DNA of 64,000 nucleotides from Tubulanus polymorphus (Eukaryota; Nemertea; Palaeonemertea; Tubulaniformes; Tubulanidae): NCBI RefSeq assembly GCF_964204645.1, contig NC_134031.1, positions 1,426,001 to 1,490,000 of the forward strand, read 5' to 3'. Shown piece by piece: positions 54,087 to 64,000 of this stretch (position 1 is its first letter; each line of letters starts with the position of its first letter). The notes under the pieces were generated by a model. It saw only the letters and a program-made list of their open reading frames with translations, ran no database searches and was not told where the DNA came from. The position numbers and the translations under genes were made by a program.

Positions 54087-54218
54087 TATACACGGATTAT
54101 AGTGTTTATTCGACAACTAACGTATTCTTAGTCGGGGTCCTGATTGTGTTCTCAGGCGCGGGGTCTTCTCCTGAGTGTTCAAATCAGCGGTTGCCAGAAA
54201 ATTTCGCTTCATTTTCAA
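54087..54218 (+). CDS. Possible exon of a secreted or membrane protein
   Basis: An acceptor (CTACAG) is followed by a frame containing a hydrophobic stretch (NVFLVGVLIVFSGAGS) and then SPECSNQRLPENFASF, ending at a strong donor, TCAA|GTAAGT (phase 1). There is no in-frame ATG, so an upstream start exon would be needed. The open frames at 54534-54794 and 54853-55050 contain cysteines but do not join in phase. Unrecognised and weakly supported. Confidence 0.25.
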
Positions 54219-55235
54219 GTAAGTTTGAAAGCATATTTCAAACGAGAACTGAAAAAATGTCACCAATGAGGGAATTTATTTTCAATCGATGCTAATATTT
54301 ACAACCCCTGAATAAAAATCCTGAAACACGTAGATCATCAAATGGAATACTCTCGAAATCGACTTCCAATTACTTCGTTTGGTGGCCACGGGTTCGGTTA
54401 CATGTATTTCACGTGTGCAACGACTATAAGACAAATGATACAATAAACATTCATGTTTGAACTTCAGCGACAGAGTGAAGAATACTCGATTCATGACATT
54501 ACGAGACTTTTTAATTCCGTATGAACTGATTCGATGTTCATCATTCGACAGTCAATGGTTCAATATCATTATGAAATGAGGCATAGGACATTAATCTCTA
54601 AAAAAAGATGTAAGCCTTATAAAAAAGGTGTAGAAGGCATATGTTTAATCGGACCACTGCGGTCTCCTCTGATGGGAACAAGCTTCCACTTACATTTCTA
54701 CGATGCAACAGACGTAACCAGACAACGACTGAAATGCATCCCGATTGCGTCCAAATCGAATCGACCGTTTAATAATAGATCGAGTCTCGATTGATGTCGG
54801 AAAAAAGAAAGATCGTGATATTAATGAATAATGAAACAAAGCGCGGTGGCGATTGAGCGTTGGGAGATTTGGTCGCGGACGTGGAATTCAATCAACCGAT
54901 ACGAGATGTGAACTGGTTACAGCACTCTCAGCCGATGGAGAAACCTTGTCCTGTTATCAGTTCGCGAAAGTCATCTTCGCAATTCTAATCGGTTCCGCGG
55001 GCCGATCCATCCCTGGTAATTGGCCTAAGTGTCCAGATAGACCGTATTAACGAAGCACCCGTAAGACAGCGGCCCGGGTGAAGTTACGGGTAGCCGAGAC
55101 TGCCCGTATATTCTTGCTAGATTTCCAGGCAGATGCACGTGACACGTATATTCCTTCGGAAGCTTCGAGACAACAGTTTATGACCAGTACGCGACGCGAA
55201 TAGAATGGATTATACCTGGTCCAGATATAGACTGG

Positions 55236-56150
55236 TCACCGTGTGAATGAAACAGTTGACTGCTGGGGTCTGCGGCGTCTAAACAACTTCAGAAATGCGT
55301 TACGAAACCTGGTTCCAGTCAAACAATATAGGTAGAAATTGATAGCGCTGTTTAGGTAATACGGAAAACGAAGTAAATCGCGTATCCAACCTTCGAATGG
55401 ATAAACACGAGTCACTCCGACCAGGTAGATATGCGATGGACTCGTTAGAACTAAATAAACGACACCCACAACGACTAGCATCATTGTAACGTTTCTTGAC
55501 GTTGACATTTTATCTTTTGTTTGCGTCGGTCCCGTCGTGAGTTTTTGCCTTTGCTTCGAATCCATGTGTAACTTGGTAATAATTGCCAAGTTGAAGAGCA
55601 TTAGTAAAGCGAATGGAATTATAGAATTTGTAAAATTGCAAATGGTTTGAAATTTTTTATATTCTTCTTTGTAATCATGTGCATAACACGATTTGTTTAT
55701 AGACATATACACTAACGTGATACTATTGAAAGCTAAAGATGAACAGCAAACAACAAAAACGACAACTTTCCCATTTCGTAGAGAACAGATTATCTGTATT
55801 TTCAACGGATGATACACAGAAATCAACCTTTCACAGGTGATAATAACCAGGAGCCAACCGCAAATCTGCCCGAAAAAATGCACCAATAAACCATCGAGTT
55901 TGCAGGTGAGTAGATGCCAAATCGACCATCGGTGACCGATTGACGAACCGACTACGCGAGGAAGAGCGCTAAGCAGAAGATACCCGAGATCGCAAACAGC
56001 TAGCGATCGTAGATAGAAACTAGTCGATGAGCTTCTCATCGCCGACTGGCTCAAAACTACGATTGATAATATATTTCCAACTGCACCGATAGAAATGATA
56101 GTCATCATTCCGTATAAATAAATCTGTTCATTGACCGTTGAATTCTTCAT
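55236..56150 (-). CDS. Class A (rhodopsin-family) G protein-coupled receptor, single exon
   Basis: A complete 304-codon frame from ATG 56150. The N-terminus is short, with the sequon NST. TM1 carries GAVGNILSIVVL. TM2 carries LRSLAVCDLGYLLL with the conserved Asp. The TM3 end reads ITCERLISVYHPL, so DRY is ERL. TM7 reads NSAINFYLYCLTG in place of NPxxY, followed by basic helix 8 (TRFRNAFLKLFRRRRP). A cysteine before TM3 (TCKLDG) and one in the second extracellular loop can form the usual disulfide. It resembles peptide-type orphan receptors common in lophotrochozoans; ligand unknown. It differs strongly from the receptor at 1987-2955, so the two are not a recent duplicate. Confidence 0.92.
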   Translation of the reverse strand: MKNSTVNEQIYLYGMMTIISIGAVGNILSIVVLSQSAMRSSSTSFYLRSLAVCDLGYLLLSALPRVVGSSIGHRWSIWHLLTCKLDGLLVHFFGQICGWLLVIITCERLISVYHPLKIQIICSLRNGKVVVFVVCCSSLAFNSITLVYMSINKSCYAHDYKEEYKKFQTICNFTNSIIPFALLMLFNLAIITKLHMDSKQRQKLTTGPTQTKDKMSTSRNVTMMLVVVGVVYLVLTSPSHIYLVGVTRVYPFEGWIRDLLRFPYYLNSAINFYLYCLTGTRFRNAFLKLFRRRRPQQSTVSFTR

Positions 56151-57642
56151 GGCTGTTTTACTTTTACCGTTTGACGAATATGATCACTGATATATAAATG
56201 ATGAGCGAATACATCATTTGGATGATATATTTTTTCGGGCTATGATTGAAATCGATTTGTAAATTTCCACTTCTCTGATTTTAACGTGATTACAGATAAT
56301 TTATGTTTCAGCAAAAATAATTCGCGCATGTTTGAGCTTCGCGCACGATTAGAAATCCATATTTTTTATATTTTTCACGCCATATGATTTCGTTTCAGAT
56401 CGGGTCAAAAATTTTTTTTCTGCGTTTCTTGTCACTTTGTACCTTTACTAACTGATTCATTTTAGTAGACAGGTATAACAACCCGAACAAGGTCTCGTCC
56501 GACCAAAACTAAAGTCCGAAATTTCACACGAATTTGAACTATGACCGACCTAGTTACAGGGACGTGATACTAGTGTTGATTGTAAAATACGCAGTAACTG
56601 ACTCGATCCCGGACTGATTTGTGTGACGAATTCAAAAGCTCCGTTTCATTAATCGGATAAATTGTAACATGGTAATCTAAGGTAATATGTGTAGATATTT
56701 TTTTCATTCAGATGGAAGAGATTTTATATTCAATCTGTCCAAAATAAAATGGTTGCGATGAAACGAGTTAGTCGCTGGTTGGACTACGGACCAGGTTTAG
56801 ACCAAGCGCACTCACACAGTGAGGGTTAGTCTCCTGTCCCTAGGCACAATGCCGGTATGCATGTGGAGGACGGGCTTCGCTCGACTGAGGGTTAATCAGC
56901 CAGATGCCATTAGATCGCGAGTCAGGGCACGAGTGCAGCTGTCACGGACCGTGTGCCCAGTTCCAAAGTGCCATTTCATGACATGGCACTTTGGAACACT
57001 GTTTTGAATTTATCACGACATAGGGCAAATTATGTATCCCGTATATCCATAATATCATATATCTATACATATCTATATACTGCCGTTTGTCACCCGGTAC
57101 TGGGCCGCCCTCCGGGTGAACTCAGTGTAAGTTCATTCCGTCCGAGCCGGTGTCCGGCTAGTAGGTGGCAGCACTAACTGGACAGTGGCAGGTTGCAGGA
57201 ATCTCTGCGATGTATGTATGATATAAAACCTTCAAATATCAGAAACCTGTCATTTGATTCACTTCATTCATTTAAAATATATTTGTTAAACGAATTTATC
57301 TTCCCATATAACTAGAATTCTAAACCAATTTCTGCTGAACTTTGACGTTAATTTGCGACATTCAATTCATTCGGCACCCTCACTTGCCAGTGTTTGCATG
57401 ATCTTGTCACTTGTCAAAACTACACCCCCATAATCTGTAGCTTTTGGATTTCAACATTGAAATGAAGTACAGAATTGTCCTCGTTAAAAGAGAACTGTTC
57501 AAAGTAAATGAAATACTATCAACTGTTATTCAGATAAAATAGACATGTTTTTGAAGTGGCTACTTGACCTGCAAACCCGTCCTGGCTGGAGGAGATAGAT
57601 TTAAAAACATGACAAACATTTGACTTGTGTTCAATTTTACAG
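56151..57642. other. Upstream flanks of GPCR and fatty acyl-CoA reductase genes
   Basis: Divergent intergenic region. A 14-bp-arm hairpin, TTCCAAAGTGCCAT / ATGGCACTTTGGAA, lies at 56961-56996. An acceptor at 57642 indicates that the reductase has at least one non-coding 5' exon somewhere in or upstream of this stretch. Confidence 0.45.
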
Positions 57643-57684
57643 AGTAACAACAAGTGAAAGAAAAAAGAAGGAATAAGTGAAAAA

Positions 57685-60600
57685 ATGGCTACAACAACGC
57701 AAACAGTAAAAACCATAGAGAACAGTGCCGGGATCCCATCTATCGCAGAATTCTACGCTGGGCGTTCTATATTCATAACCGGTGCAACTGGGTTTATGGG
57801 TAAAGTTTTGATGGAAAAACTATTGAGATCTTGTCCTGATGTTGTATGTATATATATCCTCATCAGACCGAAGAAAGGATTGGACCCACGACAGAGACTA
57901 GAAAACTTACTGTCATCAAGGGTATGTACCTTTATGTATACACATCGACCCGCAACTCCACTTCAACCTGGAACCATCCCAGTTCAGTTCTGAACCACTA
58001 CCTTCAACCTGGAGCCAACCCGCTTCAATCTGGGACCATCCCAGTTCAGTCCTGAACCACACCTGTCCTTCCCCCTAGAGCCAACCCACTTCAGTCTGGA
58101 ACCATCCCAGTTCAGTTCTGAACCACTACCTTCAACCTGGAGCCAACCCGCTTCAATCTGGGACCATCCCAGTTCAGTCCTGAACCACACCTGTCCTTCC
58201 CCCTAGAGCCAACCCACTTCAGTCTGGAACCATCCCAGTTCAGTTCTGAACCACTACCTTCAACCTGGAGCCAACCCGCTTCAGTCTGGGACCACCCCGC
58301 TTCAGTCCTGAACCACACCTCCCTCCGTGGAGCCATTCTACTTCCGCCTGGAACCAACCAAGACTTCACATTATCCTGGAACCACCCTACTTCAGCGTGG
58401 GACCACCCCATAAGACATTCTGATTCACCATCGTAATTTGAAGCCTGGATGGGTACTTATTAAGAGTGTGCTGATAAAAATTAATGCCATATGCCTGTCT
58501 GGGGTGCAGGGTCCAAGCTGAAAATTGGGGTCTGTAACGAAATCTAGATTTATTTTGAACAATCAACTTTATTAAGTGCGCTGTCTTTCAATGAGGCCAA
58601 GTTTAAATGTCTCGGTTCAATTCATTCTCGATTGTTGTTTTATAGATTAATTCACCTTGGTGCTTGAATTGTGTGGCGTGATTTTAATCATTAAGTCTAC
58701 AGTCTGTATTTGAACTGGATTAATCCTGATTTTTCTTATCAACTCGATTCATGATCGTTTTCTCTCGTTCAGATATAAATAGTTTTGCAAAAAAATCGAT
58801 TGAAATCAGTTCATTTTGAGCAATTCATGCATTATCTCCAGGCAGTTGTCGATACTTGACCCTTCTCTCCCCTGAACCCTTTTATTGCTGACAGTTACGG
58901 CTGGAGATCATTTGAAAATTTCAGAAAATTCGACCCCAGTACTTTGTGTAACAGGCATACCACTAAGTGCATCTACCACACAACGCGGTGTATCTAAAGT
59001 TACATTATTTACTATTATTAGTACATTGTATAATAGAATAACATCACAATAAATGTGTGCGGTGTTTATCTATTTTACGTAGGTTTACGGAAAAAATTTA
59101 AGAACAGTTTTTTTTCTCCCCAAATATTCAGCTTTTCGATCAACTGAGACAAGAACAGCCGCTATTCGCCGAGAAGATTCAACCGGTACCCGGAGATATC
59201 CTGCAACCAAACATGGGTCTCAGTGAAGCCGATGAGGAACTGCTCATTTCTGAAGTGTCGATTGTTTTTCACTCGGCAGCCACTGTCCGCTTCGACGAAC
59301 CGATGAAGTATGTTTCCCTTATCCCTGAAAAAATAGAAATAAGAACGGAAAAGAAATTAACCCTTTCAGTGCTTGCTAATTAATACACGAAAGTGCTGGA
59401 AATAATTTGGAAATGTTTATAAATTCCACCGCAGTATGATGAATAACACAATGATATTGTTATTTACTAATATTTCGCCATGTTTGACAGGTGCTGCTAT
59501 CTTTCAATACAGATAAAAACTGATTACATCACTACACTGCAATGCGGTGTAATAGCAAAGGCTATCGCCGATTTGTACACCGCACTGCGGTGTAAACGCA
59601 CTGAAAGGGTTAAGGAAGAAATCAGTTACATTTTTGTAGATACGTTTTGGCACGAGTACAAATTTCAAGAAATAGAATACAAAAAGTATTTTTGTACGCG
59701 ATAGATCCCATGTGTTATTTTGCTGAAATGTTTGTTTATATTTTAGAATATCGATAGATATGAATGTAACAGCGACACAACGCGTTATAGATCTAACTAA
59801 AAAGTTCACAAAACTCGCGGTACGTGTGTAAAAACTAGTCAAATTTATTGAAAACGACTCAAGACTTTGTTCTGTAACTGTAACAATGTGTGTATTGTTG
59901 ATTCGTTGCAGTCGTTTCTACACACATCGACAGCGTACGCGAACTGTGACCAAACAGAAATCAGTGAATCAGTTTATACACCTCCGATACATCCTCAGAA
60001 ACTCATCGACGCTGTTGAGTAAGTCACTCGTAGATTTCATTATCTACTGTTTATAATATGAGATTAGAAATGAGTCAAGAGCCAGAAAACGGTCTTAGTG
60101 AGGGGAGAGGCCTCACTTGAATACTTATACTCTTTTTGATTGAGCTCTTCTGGAAGGGAAATTATCAAGTATCTTTTGTTTGCCCCATTTAGAAGTTTCT
60201 GCCAATTTTTGCATCTCTTTGAAGACAAAAGTCTCCTGCTGAGAAGAATATTCCGGCTTCCAGAAGAGCGCGATCTTACGTGGAAATCAGGGGATAGTCG
60301 GGGAATTATGTAAAAAGCTAATATTCAGGGAAACAGTTTCTGTCTATGCCTTACGTATTTGACTGTGTTAATGGATTGAATTCTTAGCAGAATCAGGGAA
60401 AACAATGTGCATGTCAGGGAATAGTCAGGGAAAAAAGTCAAGTATAAGTGACTGCTCTGATAATGAAAAAGGCCATTAAACTGTTCTGATTTTACAGATG
60501 GATGGATGAAGATGTACTGAACGCTTTAACACCTAAAATGTTAATTAATCGTCCGAATACATACACATACACGAAATCATTAGCAGAATTCCTGATCGCT

Positions 60601-63477
60601 GAGCAGTGTAAACAAATACCGACCGCTATATTCAGACCTTCCATCGTCGGTGCTTCCTGGAAAGATCCGATACCGGTCAGTGTAATATGTTTGATATGTC
60701 TGGAAAAAATCTAATTTCTAGAAGATCGATGTTTAATAAAACTGTGTATACTTTTTACAGGGTTGGGTCGATAATTATAATGGACCTACAGGAATTATAG
60801 CTGCCGTAAGTTACTTATTATGAATCCTGATAACACGAGTTGGAAGAAAGAGTTGAATTGTGTTTTGATGAAGATGGTTTATGATAATTTTCAGATGGGT
60901 AAGGGTATATTGCGTACGATGGTAGGATGTCGAGATGAGACCGCTGATTTGATACCCGTCGATACAGCTGTTAATATGATGATAGCAATAGGATGGCATA
61001 CCGGTGTCTACAGGTAAACAACACCCTAAGCCATCAATAACCATTTAATACGGTTTAAATAGCGTTTCAGCCCGATGTTGATAAAACAAAGAAGTACATG
61101 TATCATATTGTCATTTAGGTGAATCAAATAAACCATCCAAACTCTGATAATGCTTCAAGTCTGTGAAATATTCACATGGTGATTAGAAATATCAAGTGAA
61201 GTCAACTGCATGAATCATAAACTCCTTTATTATATAAACATGTAATTTCAGGCCTGAAGTAATGAAAGTATATCATGGTACAACTGGACAAATAAACCGT
61301 CTAAAATGGGGACAAATCGGTACGTATACACATATCCATACACGAGTGACTTTTTAATTCAATTGAATAAAACTCCACAATTACGACACAAAACTAAATA
61401 TAGGATTGATGTTTCAACTCGAATGATGATACAAACGATTTTCAAAATGTTTGGAAAATGGCTCGTAGGATTTGACTCAAAACACCAATTCTCAATTTAG
61501 TTTTACTGTAATTGTGGGTTGTTTTTCTTCAGTAGATTACGTTTGATGATAGTTTCTGCGTAGGTTGTTTACTGTTAGGTTTTACTTTTAGAGAAACAGA
61601 TTCTGCGAGTATTTGAACATCATCCCGTAGACGGTATGATCAGAGTTCCTAACGCTAGTTTCACGTGTTCCAGGTACGTTTGAACTCGCAGCTGCGTCTC
61701 TCGTGTTGAATATCGTGAACAAAATGAAATACGTTGTAATTCAATTTTCAGATTGTGGCATGAAATAAGGGTACGGTTTGATCACATGGTACCGGCTTAC
61801 ATGATGGATCTGTTCTTGTGGATTACGGGCAGAAAACCGATGTAAGCGATTTTATTTATATTAAATTTTTCGTGAACAAGTTCAGTTTCTGTAAGACGTT
61901 TTATGTGAATATGAACTATGTTTTCAGATTTGTAAAAGTACAGGACAAATTATGCAAATCAATGAACAGTTTGGCATATTTCACTTCACACGGTTGGACA
62001 TTTAGTAATGATAATATGTTTATGTTGCTCGATGTAATGACTGATACCGATAAACAGGTAATAACTCAATCTTACCGCGATTCTAAGATTCCCTGTTCTG
62101 AATTTCCATTTAATGATTCTATGCTATTCTATTTACAGGTGTTCGATTTCGACGTTAGTAAAATTGATTGGATGAAATACATTGAGACCTATTGTTTAGG
62201 AACGAAGGAGTTTGTGCTGAAAGAGGATCCAAATAAAACTAATCTCGCGCGAATGGCTTTAAAACGGTTTGTACCCCCATAGATACTGAATAACGAATGG
62301 TCTTCATCAATTAGCTTTACCCAAATTTATACAGTGGAACCTCGTTTTACAGCGAACTTCACGGGACCATAAAATATGTCCGTTATAACTGATAGTTTGT
62401 TTTATCCAGTATGAAATCTATCAAATTGTCTCACTTGGGTCAAAGTTTATATCGGATGAATCGTTGTACCTGAGTTCGTTATAACGAGGTTCCACTGTAT
62501 TATGTTGGGTCATCCATTAGTCTATGACTAATCCACTTACAAAATTGATTTGAAAATACTAATTTTGACTGAAGAATAGAGATGACTTAGACCATGTTCA
62601 CTTAAACTAGATAAACTGTATTGCCATTAATTTCAAGTCAAACACCTTCATCAAGACACCTGGTTCCACAGTTATGAGTAAGAGTTAACTCATAGTTGAA
62701 ATTAGTTAGTTTCCTAATCGTTGGTGGTAAGCCTTATACCAACCTTGTGGTTTGTGAGAATATCCGATCGTGAAACTAAACCACAGACAGGTTACTGACT
62801 AAAGTTGAAATTAGTTCATTTACATTGCGAACTATGAATCAAATCTTATTTACGGAAGCGATAAAGGGCCTCGAGTTGTCGCGTTCAAACTCGACAAGTC
62901 GCCATATTTATGTCGATATATCGCGATATATCGCGTAAAGTCGACATGAATTTGTCGACATATCGTGACTTTTTCACGACAAATTTCGCTTTTTCACCCA
63001 TTTTCCGCGGGACAAGCCGTCATTTGAAGACACGTCGAAATGTAAGATGAGGACGCCAGTGATATGACGACTGAGTTTCAAGTCGTCATGAATATGTCGA
63101 CTTGTCGCGAGGAAAGGGGTCGTGAAAACGAAATATGTCGTCAAAACGTCACGATATATCGACATATTCATGTCGACTTGACGCGATATATCGCGATATG
63201 TCGACATAAATATGGCGACTTGTCGAGTTGGAACGCGACAACTCGAGGCCCCTTATAGGGTTGCCGTAGGATCCTGTTAAATGAAAATAATCTGACGATG
63301 ATTTGTTGATTGTTTTCTAGGATGCAGAGAATAAATACGTTTTTGAACTGTGTAACTGTATTCGTTGTGTGGAGGTTATTGATGACACGGGTGAAGATCG
63401 CCAGCACTGTGTGGTATCGATTAGTGAACATCATCATGAAATTATACAATCAAATACCGAAAATATTCCTGTCCTAA
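57685..63477 (+). CDS. Fatty acyl-CoA reductase, complete, 13 coding exons
   Basis: Exons: 57685-57921, 59132-59307, 59747-59819, 59912-60018, 60498-60675, 60761-60805, 60895-61013, 61252-61319, 61592-61673, 61752-61841, 61928-62057, 62139-62266 and 63321-63477; all phases match, giving 529 residues, the family norm. The enzyme reduces fatty acyl-CoA to fatty alcohol with NADPH, feeding ether-lipid and wax synthesis. Seen: the Rossmann motif TGATGFMGK (32-40), ILIRPKKG, GDILQPN, VFHSAATVRFDE, HTSTAYAN, and the catalytic Y220xxxK224 (YTYTK). The C-terminal domain is followed by a hydrophobic tail from about residue 481 (VTVFVVWRLLM), fitting a peroxisomal or ER membrane anchor. The exon-12 donor is GTTTGT, weaker than usual; reading through it would end at RFVPP and lose the anchor. 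Confidence 0.96.
57950..58411. repeat. 128-bp minisatellite in reductase intron 1
   Basis: About 3.5 tandem units of exactly 128 bp (CAGTTCAGTTC at 57980, 58108 and 58236). Each is built of two related halves sharing CATCCCAGTTCAG-CTGAACCAC. The minus-strand open frames here are repeat artefacts. Confidence 0.95.
62332..62497. mobile_element. MITE with CAGTGGAACCTCGTT ends and TA duplication
   Basis: A 166-bp element in the last intron of the reductase. Inverted ends are CAGTGGAACCTCGTT and AACGAGGTTCCACTG, flanked by TA on both sides. CAGT termini and TA duplication fit the pogo/Tc1-mariner class. Confidence 0.88.
62864..63254. mobile_element. Large palindromic element rich in GTCGACATAT
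   Basis: A 391-bp element in the last reductase intron. Outer arms AAGGGCCTCGAGTTGTCGCG and CGCGACAACTCGAGGCCCCTT are inverted copies, and the inner parts repeat GTCGACATA and ATATCGCGATAT many times in both orientations. ATA flanks both ends. Non-coding; it can form a very long hairpin. Confidence 0.85.
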
Positions 63478-63623
63478 ACCATAAAATCAATCATCAGCAG
63501 TAGAGTAAGACACGGGTCAATACCCGTGTACCGCGTGTCGCAGGACTCTTCGGTAGGAAGTACCACATCGTTACTGTAGATCTACGATCGTGACGTCTGA
63601 AAATAACATTCACTGATCTCAAT

Positions 63624-63629
63624 AATAAA
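63624..63629 (+). terminator. Poly(A) signal of the fatty acyl-CoA reductase gene
   Basis: AATAAA, about 147 nt after the stop codon at 63477. Confidence 0.7.
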
Positions 63630-64000
63630 AGTGTTCAAGAAAATCTCAACATCATCGTCGTCGACATGAACAGTTTATTCAGAGCTGATTCTTCCAATGA
63701 AACTCGGGACCAGAAACTGAAATGTATAGATACTAGACAGGACTCTATCGATAAATCTGAAATAAGCGAGTTTTCTTCAAGCGATTCTGTGATTATTTCA
63801 TGTTTGGGGTAAAGCTATAATTAGCCTCCGGTGATTATGTTAATGTGCTATTTTTCGTATATTCATTGTATTCGGTTTTATTTTTGTCTGCATGCGTTCT
63901 GTGGAAGTAGTCGGTGATCTACACAGTCGGCAGCCAGCGCTCAGGCAGGCGCCTAGTGTAGATAATAGTATTCTAATATTTTGTCAATGTATTTTTATAG
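63630..64000. other. Downstream flank
   Basis: No gene or repeat recognised. Confidence 0.4.

Noticed and set aside
57984-58411. Minus-strand open frames with repeated GWSQ-EAGWLQ-like units
   Set aside because: They arise from the 128-bp minisatellite in a reductase intron; the period is not a multiple of three, so frames drift between units.

Overview
This window is animal nuclear DNA. It has spliced genes with GT-AG introns, metazoan extracellular domains (C-type lectin, SUEL lectin, F5/8 type C, thrombospondin type 1, TNF homology domain), rhodopsin-family GPCRs, a peptide-precursor exon with amidation and dibasic processing signals, and many microsatellites and MITE-like repeats. The gene set and the single-exon, diverged GPCRs suggest a marine invertebrate, probably a lophotrochozoan such as a mollusc, annelid or brachiopod. 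The species cannot be named from the sequence alone. There are no bacterial, organellar or viral genes that I can support.

Layout. (1) 1-10.8 kb, plus strand: the 3' part of a large multidomain gene whose exons I could chain in phase for 1537 codons. Its order is C-type lectin, SUEL galactose-binding lectin, C-type lectin, F5/8 type C, two thrombospondin type 1 repeats, leucine-rich repeats, then an orphan C-terminal module of about 780 residues. A single-exon GPCR (1987-2955) sits inside the 2.4-kb intron that splits the second C-type lectin domain. (2) 12.4-15.1 kb, minus strand: a complete three-exon TNF-superfamily ligand of 386 residues, convergent with the lectin gene. (3) 15-50 kb: mostly gene-poor DNA with repeats. 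It holds the last exon of a probable amidated, cysteine-looped neuropeptide precursor (18285-18464, minus) and, 31.5 kb upstream on the same strand, a textbook signal-peptide exon in the matching phase (49956-50033), so the two may be one gene with a giant intron. Weaker candidates are a 5' coding exon at 33503-33690 (minus) and a CARD-like exon at 46267-46420 (plus). (4) 55.2-56.2 kb, minus: a second intronless class-A GPCR. (5) 57.6-63.6 kb, plus: a complete 13-exon fatty acyl-CoA reductase of 529 residues with a poly(A) signal.

The genes do not form an operon or pathway. Surface recognition and signalling recur: a lectin-rich secreted or surface protein, a TNF ligand, two orphan GPCRs and a peptide precursor. 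The repeat content is rich: a MITE family with GGGGCCGGTT ends, several other terminal-inverted-repeat elements, two roughly 100-bp-arm foldbacks, a 53-unit CTG tract, a 125-unit TA tract, and 46-bp and 128-bp minisatellites. The most novel items are the orphan C-terminal module joined to lectin domains, the 29-nt GC-AG and 33-nt introns in its SUEL domain, and the cysteine-looped amidated peptide.
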